Under the pieces are notes generated by a model, which saw only the letters and a program-made list of their open reading frames with translations, was not told where the DNA came from and did not search any database. The position numbers and the translations under genes are program-made. Of a stretch of DNA of 37,199 nt, positions 23,969-31,364 are shown piece by piece. Position 1 is the stretch's first letter. Each line of letters begins with the position of its first letter. The stretch is from the NCBI GenBank assembly GCA_963559135.1, contig CAUWJP010000031.1, forward strand, positions 1 to 37,199, written 5' to 3'. The stretch comes from Sellimonas sp963559135 (lineage in GTDB: Bacteria; Bacillota; Clostridia; Lachnospirales; Lachnospiraceae).

Positions 23969-25255
23969 ATGAAATTGGAATTAGGGAAGATTAAGATCGA
24001 CGATATCCAATTTGCAGAAAAGACATATGTGAAAGACCATGTGCTCTATGTCAATAAGGAAGAAGTGGAAGCGCTTGTTCTGGAAGATGACAAATTGATC
24101 GGCTGCAGCCTTGACATTGCTCGTCCGGGTGACAGCACACGTATTACACCGGTTAAGGATGTAATCGAACCTAGAGTAAAAGTATCAGGCGGAGAAATTT
24201 TCCCTGGAGTTGTAGGGAAAGTAACACCGACAGTAGGAGAAGGAAGAACACATGCGCTTGACGGATGTTGCGTAGTTACCGTTGGACGGATCGTTGGTTT
24301 CCAGGAAGGTGTTATTGATATGAGCGGACCGGCAGCAGATTACTGTCCGTTTTCCAAAACTGTAAATCTCTGTGTTGTAATCGAACCTCAGGAAGGACTT
24401 GAGACCCACGTATACGAAAAAGCGGGAAGAATGGCAGGACTGAAAGTTGCAGCATATCTTGGAGAAGCAGGAAGAAATATCGAACCTGACACACTGGAAA
24501 CATATGAAACAAAGCCGATTTTCGAACAGGCTGCAATGTATCCGGATCTTCCGAAAGTAGGATATATCCACATGCTTCAGTCACAGGGACTCCTCCACGA
24601 TACATATTACTATGGAGTAGACGCAAAACAGTTCGTACCGACATTCATGTATCCAACAGAGATCATGGACGGTGCGATTGTATCCGGAAACTGTGTGGCT
24701 CCGTGTGATAAGGTTACTACCTATCATCACTTCCACAACCCGGTTATTGAAGACTGCTATAAACATCACGGAAAAGATATCAACTTTATGGGTGTCATCC
24801 TTACAAATGAAAACGTATTCCTTGCTGATAAAGAGAGACATTCTGACATGGTTGCAAAACTGGCAGAATGGATGGGACTTGACGGCGTACTGATCACAGA
24901 GGAAGGATACGGAAATCCGGATACTGACCTGATGATGAATTGCCGGAAAGTAGAACGTAAAGGTGTGAAAGTAGTTCTGATTACAGATGAGTTCCCAGGA
25001 AAAGACGGAAAATCTCAGTCTCTGGCAGATACATGTGAAGAGGCAGATGCACTTTCCTCCTGTGGACAGGGAAATGCAACATTACAGTTCCCGGCTATGG
25101 ACAAAGTGATCGGTACTATGGATTACATCGAAAGCCAGATCGGTGGATGGGCAGGATGTGTCAACGAAGACGGTTCTTTCGAGGCAGAGCTTCAAATCAT
25201 CATCGCATCTACGATTGCAAACGGTTTTAACCACCTTGCAGCAAGGGGATATTAA
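23969..25255 (+). CDS. grdE: Glycine/sarcosine/betaine reductase component B, alpha/beta proprotein (GrdE type)
   Basis: A 428-residue proprotein, the same length as characterised GrdE as I remember it. The family self-cleaves before an internal cysteine, yielding an alpha and a beta subunit with a pyruvoyl group that binds the amino substrate as a Schiff base. The predicted cleavage cysteine is C242 in VSGNCVAPCDKVT, followed by TYHHFHNPVIEDCYKHHGKD. Other family parts are CCVVTVGRIVGFQEG and GPAADYCPFSKT. The ATG is 8 bases after AAAAGGAGGG; a TTG-started extension upstream is rejected because it overlaps the leader. grdB starts 21 bases downstream in one operon. Whether the substrate is glycine, sarcosine, betaine or another N-methylated amine cannot be told from the sequence. 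Confidence 0.93.
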   Translation: MKLELGKIKIDDIQFAEKTYVKDHVLYVNKEEVEALVLEDDKLIGCSLDIARPGDSTRITPVKDVIEPRVKVSGGEIFPGVVGKVTPTVGEGRTHALDGCCVVTVGRIVGFQEGVIDMSGPAADYCPFSKTVNLCVVIEPQEGLETHVYEKAGRMAGLKVAAYLGEAGRNIEPDTLETYETKPIFEQAAMYPDLPKVGYIHMLQSQGLLHDTYYYGVDAKQFVPTFMYPTEIMDGAIVSGNCVAPCDKVTTYHHFHNPVIEDCYKHHGKDINFMGVILTNENVFLADKERHSDMVAKLAEWMGLDGVLITEEGYGNPDTDLMMNCRKVERKGVKVVLITDEFPGKDGKSQSLADTCEEADALSSCGQGNATLQFPAMDKVIGTMDYIESQIGGWAGCVNEDGSFEAELQIIIASTIANGFNHLAARGY

Positions 25256-25276
25256 GATTTGGAAGGAGGATCCAAA

Positions 25277-26599
25277 ATGGCAAAATATAAAATTGTTCAT
25301 TATATTAACCAGTTCTTTGCCGGTATCGGCGGCGAGGAAAAGGCAGATTATAAACCGGAAGTAAGAGAAGAGGCTCTTGGACCAGGAGCAGCTCTTGCAC
25401 AGGCTCTTGGCGAAGATTATGAAATCGTAGCTACAGTAATCTGCGGTGATAACTATTTCGGAGAAAATCTGGATGAAGCAACCGATACGATTATTGACAT
25501 GGTAAAGAAATATGAACCGGATGTATTCTTTGCAGGACCGGCATTCAACGCAGGACGTTATGGCGTTGCATGTGGAACGATTTGTAAAGCAGTAGAAGAG
25601 CGACTTGGTATTCCGGTATTGACAGCAGCATACGAGGAGAATCCGGGTGTTGATATGTTCCGTAAAGACGTTATCACAGTAAAGACTGGAAATTCTGCAG
25701 CTACAATGAGGAAAGTACTTCCGCATATTGTAAATTTGATCAAGAAGATGGCAACAGGCGAAGAGATTCTTGGACCTGCTGAGGAAAATTATCATGAAAG
25801 AGGAATTCGTGTAAATTATTTCGCAGAAGAAAGAGGATCCGAACGTGCAATTAAAATGCTTGTAAAGAAAATGAAAGGTGAGCCGTTTGAGACAGACCTT
25901 CCGATGCCGAAATTTGACAGGGTACCGCCTGCACCGGCAATTAAGGATATCAAGCATGCGAAGATCGCGGTTGTTACTTCTGGTGGTGTTGTTCCGGTTG
26001 GAAACCCGGATCATATCGAATCTTCCAACGCAACGAAGTTCGGAATCTACTCCATCGAAGGAAAAGACTCTATGAGTCCGGAAGAATTTACTACAATCCA
26101 TGGTGGATATGACCGTCAGTTCGTTATGGCAAATCCTAATCTGGTAGTTCCACTTGATGTACTTCGTGAGATGGAACGTGATGGAGAGTTCGGAGAACTT
26201 GTAAACTTCTTCTGTACAACAACAGGTACAGGAACTGCTACAGGATCTGCAGCAAAATTTGGTGATGAGATCGGTAAGATCCTCACGGAACAGGAGCATG
26301 TTGACGGGGTTATCCTCGTCAGCACATGAGGTACCTGTACTCGTTGCGGTGCAACGATGGTTAAAGGAATCGAAAAATATGGGGTTCCAGTAGTACATAT
26401 GGCAACAGTAGTTCCGATTTCTCTTACAATCGGTGCCAACAGAATTATCCCAGGTGTTGGTATTCCATATCCGCTTGGAGATCCTACTCAGGGAGAAGTG
26501 GATTCTAAGAAGATTCGTAAGAGAATGGTACGCCGGGCACTGAAAGCACTTCAGACAGAAGTCAGTGAACAGACAGTATTTGAAAAAGATAATTTCTAA
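25277..26599 (+). CDS. grdB: Glycine/sarcosine/betaine reductase component B selenoprotein (GrdB type), read through UGA
   Basis: The gene has an in-frame TGA at 26327-26329 (codon 351) and continues for 89 more sense codons to TAA at 26597; the product is 440 residues. Downstream of the TGA the protein reads U-G-T-C-T-R-C-G, giving the UxxCxxC redox motif of GrdB with cysteines at 354 and 357, then VVPISLTIGANRI and the conserved tail. The upstream part has GGDDNYFGENLDEAT-like and AGPAFNAGRYGVACG segments of the family (seen here as CGDNYFGEN and AGPAFNAGRYG). The selenocysteine attacks the Schiff-base substrate on GrdE, releasing the amine. A SECIS-like hairpin follows the TGA. AAGGAGG is 7 bases before the ATG. 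Conventional gene calling would split this gene in two. Confidence 0.95.
26341..26357 (+). promoter_or_regulatory. Bacterial SECIS element inside grdB
   Basis: A perfect 7-bp hairpin TCGTTGC-GGT-GCAACGA begins 11 nt after the UGA. Its 3-nt apical loop begins with G and lies 18 nt from the UGA, within the 16-37 nt range and G-in-first-two-loop-positions rule for bacterial SECIS elements as I recall it. SelB should bind it to insert selenocysteine. Confidence 0.75.
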
Positions 26600-26630
26600 C
26601 AGAAAAGTTAACTAAAAAACAACCGAATCA

Positions 26631-26666
26631 GGGTACAGTACAGATCTGTACTGTACCCGTTTTTTA
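26631..26666 (+). terminator. Terminator after grdB formed by a 28-bp perfect palindrome
   Basis: GGGTACAGTACAGA (26631-26644) and TCTGTACTGTACCC (26645-26658) are exactly complementary with no spacer, followed by GTTTTTT. The transporter start lies 26 bases further on, so it must be reached by read-through or a separate promoter. Confidence 0.85.
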
Positions 26667-26692
26667 ATTTTAGATGGATAGGAGGGGACTCT

Positions 26693-27838
26693 ATGGGCAA
26701 AGAGAACGGCGCAGTGAACTGGAAGAGAGTTTTAATTCTGGCAGGAGCTGTGATCGCGTTTACAATCGGCTCTGGGTTTGCAACGGGCCAGGAGATTATT
26801 CAGTACTTTACTGCATACGGTATGAAATCGTTGTTGGTAATTCTTGTATTTGCGGTTGCATTCTTGTATTACAATTTCAACTTTGCAAAAGCTGGTGCGG
26901 AAGAAAATTTCGAACATGGAAATGACGTATACAGATATTACTGCGGAAAATATATTGGTACGTTCTACGATTATTATTCCACCATTTTCTGCTATATGTC
27001 ATTCTGGGTTATGATCGGAGGAGCAGCTTCTACACTGAATCAGGAATACGGACTTCCTACATGGGCAGGAGCCGTGATTCTGACGATTCTTGCGACAATT
27101 ACCGTTGTAGGTGGATTAAACTCACTGGTTGATGCAATCGGTGTCGTAGGACCGATCATTGTTGTGCTTTGTATTTTCATCGGTCTTGTGACAGTCATCC
27201 GTGATGCCGGGGATATTCCGGCCGGACTGGAAGCTATCCGGACAGGTGCGTATGCAGGCGCGGCAGAAGGTGAGACAATTAAAAATGCCGGCGCAAACTG
27301 GCTTATTTCCGGTTTATCCTATGCTGGATTCGTTCTTCTGTGGTTCGCAAGCTTTACAGCAGCACTTGGATCCAAGAACAAAAAGAAAGACCTCAACTAT
27401 GGTATTATCGGCGGCACAATCGCAGTGTGTGTAGCAATCGCTCTGGTTTGTTTTGGACAGATCGCAAATATCAACACACCTCTGGAAGGTGGAAGTACAT
27501 ATGTATGGAATGCTGATATCCCGAACCTGATTCTTGCAATGAAGATCTGGAAACCATTCTCTGCAATCTTTGCAATTGTAGTATTTGCAGGAATTTATAC
27601 AACAGCAGTTCCGCTCCTTTATAATCCGGCTTCCCGCTTTGCGAAAGAAGGTACATCGAAATTCAGGATCCTGACAGTCGTTCTTGCGGTTGTTGGTCTT
27701 CTAGTTGGTCTGTTCCTTCCATTTAGAACACTGGTTAACGTAATTTACGTTCTGAACGGTTATGTAGGAGCAATCCTGATTATCTTTATGGTGAAAAAGA
27801 ACATTACAGACTATCTGGCAAAGAAGAAAAAAGCATAA
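26693..27838 (+). CDS. YkvI-like amino-acid-permease-fold membrane transporter
   Basis: A 381-residue integral membrane protein with about ten hydrophobic segments. The first helix carries the broken-helix glycine motif AFTIGSGFATGQEI found in sodium-coupled LeuT-fold transporters and the YkvI family; a second glycine-rich region reads MIGGAASTLNQ. Its C-terminal tail is lysine-rich (AKKKKA). ATG has GGAGGGGAC upstream. It follows grdB by 93 bases, across the 26631 terminator. From its position I infer that it may import the substrate of the GrdEB enzyme; the YkvI family has no established substrate known to me. A terminator follows at 27856. Confidence 0.82.
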   Translation: MGKENGAVNWKRVLILAGAVIAFTIGSGFATGQEIIQYFTAYGMKSLLVILVFAVAFLYYNFNFAKAGAEENFEHGNDVYRYYCGKYIGTFYDYYSTIFCYMSFWVMIGGAASTLNQEYGLPTWAGAVILTILATITVVGGLNSLVDAIGVVGPIIVVLCIFIGLVTVIRDAGDIPAGLEAIRTGAYAGAAEGETIKNAGANWLISGLSYAGFVLLWFASFTAALGSKNKKKDLNYGIIGGTIAVCVAIALVCFGQIANINTPLEGGSTYVWNADIPNLILAMKIWKPFSAIFAIVVFAGIYTTAVPLLYNPASRFAKEGTSKFRILTVVLAVVGLLVGLFLPFRTLVNVIYVLNGYVGAILIIFMVKKNITDYLAKKKKA

Positions 27839-27855
27839 AGCCGGATACAGGAAGA

Positions 27856-27886
27856 AAAACAGCAATCAAAACGGTTGCTGTTTTTT
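27856..27886 (+). terminator. Terminator after the YkvI-like transporter
   Basis: AAAACAGCAA (27856-27865) pairs with TTGCTGTTTT (27875-27884), ending in TTTTTT (27881-27886). Confidence 0.9.
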
Positions 27887-28038
27887 GATGTCAGGAATCT
27901 AATGGAGAAAATGGTGAGTTGTAAAATTTCTGTAAAAGTATGAGATTTCTTTCAGGAAAAGGATGAAAAAAGAATCATAATTTGCTAGAATGAGAGAGTA
28001 CGCAAAAAAAGAAAAAGGAAGTGGAGTGAGGTACGAGG

Positions 28039-29274
28039 ATGGATTACAACAGAATCATTGAAGGAATCCTGGATATCGGAGAAGAAATGCTCAAAAGCGG
28101 TGCGGAAAATTTCCGCTTGGAAGACGCACTTTACAGGATGTTGAAAAGCTATGGGTTTGTGCGGTACGATGTGTTTGTGATTCCGAGTAATATTCAGGTG
28201 ACTGCCAAGACACCGGAGGGAGAGTTTATCACACAGGTCAGACACATCGAGACATCGGAAAATGATTTTGACCGGCTGGACTATCTGAACAATCTTTCCA
28301 GATATGTCTGCGCTAATAAGCCGGATGCGGATCATCTGAAGAAAAAATTTGATGAAGTGATGAATCGGCCAGAACAGCCGGAGATTCTACGCTATGTGGC
28401 AGGGGTCATGGGAGGCACAGGGTTTGCAGTATTTTTCGGATGCGGATTTATGGATGCGATTGTCGCGACGGTTGTTTCTTTGATGATTGTTTTTGTTGGA
28501 AAGTGGCTGAGTACAAGGGAAGGAAATCTGATGATTTACAATCTGATCCTTGCCTTTTTATCTGAGATCATTATTATTGTAGCGACGAGAAATGGAATTG
28601 GAACACACCCGGACCGGATTATGATCGGGATTGTCATGCTCCTGATTAGTGGACTGGGCACGACCAATGGATTCCGGGAACTGTTGCAGAGAGATTTTAT
28701 TTCCGGATCCATCAATATTTTGAACTCGATTCTTGGAGCAACCGGTATTGCCCTTGGAATTGCGCTTGCTATGATGATTTTCCATGAAAGATCCATGGAA
28801 GGCTTCATGCTGACTCCGAGTGTTCCGATGCAGCTTGTTTCATGTACGATTGCATGTATTGGTTTTGCGATGTGGTTTAAAGTCCGAGGACGTCAGGTGT
28901 TTTATTCGGGAGTCGGCGCTTTTATCACGTGGGGAATTTATGCCCTTATCTATGCCATCGAACCAAGCAACTTTCTGGCCACACTGATTGCCGCTGTGTT
29001 TGTTGGATTTTACGCATTTATAATGTCCAGAGTCAACAAGGCGCCGTCGACGATTTTCCTGACCGCATCTGTATTTCCTCTGATTCCTGGACCAAACCTC
29101 TACTACATGATGTACGGGTTTGTCAGCAATGATTCGGCGCTTATATCCAGTGAGGGAATTCTTCTGGCAACCACATGTCTTGCGATTGCCTTTGGATTCA
29201 ATATTGTGGATGTTGTATCCAGAGTCATTATGAGCACGATGAAACGGGAGTACCGTGTCAGCAAGAGTTCTTAA
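28039..29274 (+). CDS. ThrE-type threonine/serine exporter family protein (fused two-domain form)
   Basis: A 411-residue protein that combines the ThrE (DUF1212) and ThrE_2 (DUF3815) parts in one chain. Residues about 1-120 are soluble and carry the GEEMLKSGAENFRLED opening and FVIPSNIQVTA; the rest has about ten transmembrane helices, with PLIPGPNLYYMMYGFVSND near the C-terminus. Family members export small amino acids, threonine and serine in Corynebacterium. The ATG at 28039 is preceded by GAGGTACGAGG. It stands alone between two transcription boundaries. A threonine ammonia-lyase is encoded 6.6 kb downstream, but a functional link is speculation. Confidence 0.88.
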   Translation: MDYNRIIEGILDIGEEMLKSGAENFRLEDALYRMLKSYGFVRYDVFVIPSNIQVTAKTPEGEFITQVRHIETSENDFDRLDYLNNLSRYVCANKPDADHLKKKFDEVMNRPEQPEILRYVAGVMGGTGFAVFFGCGFMDAIVATVVSLMIVFVGKWLSTREGNLMIYNLILAFLSEIIIIVATRNGIGTHPDRIMIGIVMLLISGLGTTNGFRELLQRDFISGSINILNSILGATGIALGIALAMMIFHERSMEGFMLTPSVPMQLVSCTIACIGFAMWFKVRGRQVFYSGVGAFITWGIYALIYAIEPSNFLATLIAAVFVGFYAFIMSRVNKAPSTIFLTASVFPLIPGPNLYYMMYGFVSNDSALISSEGILLATTCLAIAFGFNIVDVVSRVIMSTMKREYRVSKSS

Positions 29275-29289
29275 AAAGATAGAAAAGCA

Positions 29290-29318
29290 TTGATTTTTAT
29301 AACAATGTCTAGTAGAAT
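29290..29318 (+). promoter_or_regulatory. Promoter of plsX
   Basis: TTGATT (29290-29295), a 17-nt spacer, TAGAAT (29313-29318), 27 bases before the plsX ATG. Confidence 0.65.
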
Positions 29319-29345
29319 TACTGATAGAATGCAGGAGGTAGAAGC

Positions 29346-30359
29346 ATGGCAGAATATACGAAGGTGGCGCTTGACGCCATGGGCGGGGATAATGCCCCGG
29401 TGGAAATCATCAAAGGCGCTGTTGATGCAGTAAATAAGCGTAAGGACATTCATGTAGTGATTGTCGGGAAAGAGGATATCATAAAAGAAGAGCTTTCCAA
29501 ATATACTTACGACAAAGATCAGATTGAAATCAAAGGTGCCAGCGAGGTGATTGAGACCGCGGAGCCGCCGGTAATGGCAATCCGCAGAAAGAAAGATTCT
29601 TCGATTGTCGTGGCGATGAATATGGTTAAAAAAGGAGAGGCTGACGCGTTTGTATCAGCAGGAAGTTCCGGAGCCATTCTCGTCGGAGGACAGGTCATAG
29701 TAGGAAGGATCAAAGGAGTGGAGAGACCGCCCCTTGCACCGCTTTTACCGACAAAAAAGGGATTTTCACTTTTGATTGACTGTGGGGCAAACGTAGATGC
29801 CAGACCGTCCCATCTGGTACAGTTTGCGAAAATGGGTTCGATCTATATGGAACATGTCATGGGTGTGAAGAATCCGAAAGTAGCGATTGTCAATATTGGC
29901 GCTGAGGAAGAGAAAGGCAATGCACTTGTGAAAGAGACGTTCCCGATGCTGAAGGCATGTCCGGATATCAATTTTACCGGGAGCATTGAGGCGCGCAATA
30001 TTCCATATGGAGACGCAGATGTTATCGTCTGTGAGGCTTTCGCAGGAAATATCATCCTGAAGCTCTACGAAGGTGTCGGAGGAGTGCTTGTCGATAAGAT
30101 CAAGGAAGGCATGATGAAGAGCCTTCGGACAAAGATCGGCGCACTGCTTGTTAAGCCGGCTCTGAAAGAGACGATGAAAGGATTTGACGCAAGTGAATAC
30201 GGCGGAGCACCGCTGCTTGGCCTGAATGGTCTTGTTGTAAAGACACACGGCAATTCCAAAGCACGTGAGGTCTGCAACTCTATTATTCAGTGCGTAACAT
30301 TCAAAGAACAGAAGATCAATGAGAAGATCAGAGAATGCATTCAGAAAGAGAATGAATAA
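29346..30359 (+). CDS. plsX: Phosphate acyltransferase PlsX
   Basis: A 337-residue enzyme that makes acyl-phosphate from acyl-ACP for PlsY-driven phospholipid synthesis. Seen: VALDAMGGDNAPVEIIKGAV at the N-terminus, VSAGSSGAILVGG, CGANVDARPSHLVQFA, VNIGAEEEKGN and GGAPLLGLNGLVVKTHGNS, all of which are conserved in PlsX. AGGAGGTAG precedes the ATG. acpP, whose product is its substrate carrier, follows 24 bases after the stop. Confidence 0.97.
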   Translation: MAEYTKVALDAMGGDNAPVEIIKGAVDAVNKRKDIHVVIVGKEDIIKEELSKYTYDKDQIEIKGASEVIETAEPPVMAIRRKKDSSIVVAMNMVKKGEADAFVSAGSSGAILVGGQVIVGRIKGVERPPLAPLLPTKKGFSLLIDCGANVDARPSHLVQFAKMGSIYMEHVMGVKNPKVAIVNIGAEEEKGNALVKETFPMLKACPDINFTGSIEARNIPYGDADVIVCEAFAGNIILKLYEGVGGVLVDKIKEGMMKSLRTKIGALLVKPALKETMKGFDASEYGGAPLLGLNGLVVKTHGNSKAREVCNSIIQCVTFKEQKINEKIRECIQKENE

Positions 30360-30383
30360 AACTTTTAAGGAAGGAATGTAACT

Positions 30384-30617
30384 ATGGAATTTGAAAAATT
30401 ACAGGGGATTATCGCGGACGTATTAAATGTGGATGCTTCCGATATTACAATGGAGACCACATTTGTAGATGATTTAGGAGCAGATTCTTTGGACATTTTC
30501 CAGATTATCATGGGAATCGAAGAAGAGTTCGATATCGAAATCGACAATGATGATGCGGAAAAAATCGTGACAGTGGGAGACGCAGTAGAGCAGATCAGAA
30601 CGGCAACAAATAATTAA
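30384..30617 (+). CDS. acpP: Acyl carrier protein
   Basis: A 77-residue acidic carrier. The 4'-phosphopantetheine site is serine 35 in LGADSLDIFQ, and the following IEEEFDIEIDNDDAEKIVTVGDA is the typical helix II-III. AAGGAAGG lies before the ATG. A terminator hairpin follows at 30631-30651, so rnc may be only partly co-transcribed. It feeds fatty-acid synthesis and PlsX. Confidence 0.97.
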   Translation: MEFEKLQGIIADVLNVDASDITMETTFVDDLGADSLDIFQIIMGIEEEFDIEIDNDDAEKIVTVGDAVEQIRTATNN

Positions 30618-30630
30618 AACATAAATGCGG

Positions 30631-30651
30631 AAAAGCCCGTGAGGGCTTTTT
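30631..30651 (+). terminator. Terminator or attenuator between acpP and rnc
   Basis: AAAAGCCC (30631-30638), loop GTGA, GGGCTTTT (30643-30650) and one more T: a perfect compact hairpin just 20 bases before the rnc ATG. Confidence 0.85.
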
Positions 30652-30670
30652 CGTGCTAATAGGGGGTTTT

Positions 30671-31357
30671 ATGAGAAAGATCAAAGAACTTGAGAAAAAA
30701 ATCGGATATCAATTCCAAAACCCGGAATTTCTGCGTCATGCATTAAGGCATAGCTCTTATGTGAATGAAAAGCATATGAAAAAACATGAATGTAATGAGA
30801 GACTGGAATTTCTGGGAGATGCGGTTCTTGAAGTTGTGTCCAGCGAGTTCCTGTTTTTTGAGTATCAGACGATGCCGGAAGGGGAACTGACGAAAAAGCG
30901 GGCGAGTATGGTATGCGAACCGGCCCTTGCATTCTGTGCCAGAGATATTGATCTGGGAGAGTATCTGATGCTCGGAAAAGGCGAAGAGGCAACAGGCGGA
31001 AGAAAACGGGATTCGGTTACCTCTGACGCGATGGAAGCACTGATTGGAGCGATTTATCTGGACGGTGGGTTTGCTAGCGCAAAAGAGTTCATTCACCGGT
31101 TTATCCTCAATGACTTGGAGAACAAAAAGCTCTTTTTTGATAGCAAGACTATCCTGCAGGAAATTGTACAGGGAAGTTCCGACGGACATGTATCCTACGA
31201 ACTGATCCGGGAAGAAGGACCGGACCACAATAAGAATTTCTGCACGGCAGTCAAAATCGGAGATCGGATCTACGGAGAAGGTGAAGGAAGAACAAAGAAA
31301 GCGTCCGAACAGCAGGCCGCATATCAGGCGATTCTGAAATTACAGGAGAAACGATAG
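30671..31357 (+). CDS. rnc: Ribonuclease III
   Basis: A 228-residue double-stranded RNA endonuclease for rRNA processing and mRNA turnover. Residues about 1-150 are the RNase III domain with the catalytic ERLEFLGDAVLEVV signature and a later SDAMEALIGAIYLDGG; residues about 155-228 are the dsRNA-binding domain, ending KKASEQQAAYQAILKLQ. The ATG at 30671, four bases after AGGGGG (30661-30666), is chosen; an in-frame GTG at 30653 lies against the terminator stem and has no RBS. It ends 7 bases before smc. Confidence 0.96.
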   Translation: MRKIKELEKKIGYQFQNPEFLRHALRHSSYVNEKHMKKHECNERLEFLGDAVLEVVSSEFLFFEYQTMPEGELTKKRASMVCEPALAFCARDIDLGEYLMLGKGEEATGGRKRDSVTSDAMEALIGAIYLDGGFASAKEFIHRFILNDLENKKLFFDSKTILQEIVQGSSDGHVSYELIREEGPDHNKNFCTAVKIGDRIYGEGEGRTKKASEQQAAYQAILKLQEKR

Positions 31358-31364
31358 GAGAGCT

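Noticed and set aside
26327..26329. The TGA read as the true stop of grdB, giving a truncated 350-residue protein
   Set aside because: The conserved GrdB sequence continues in frame for 89 codons, with UxxCxxC and a SECIS-like hairpin.
25082..26398. A 438-codon leftward open frame across grdE/grdB
   Set aside because: It is antisense to the grd genes, very rich in cysteine and serine, with no recognisable domain.
26357..26599. A separate 80-residue gene starting inside the grdB tail
   Set aside because: It has no ribosome binding site and is simply the C-terminal part of GrdB after the selenocysteine codon.
30653..30670. GTG start for rnc six codons upstream
   Set aside because: It lies immediately after the terminator hairpin with no RBS, while AGGGGG precedes the ATG at 30671.
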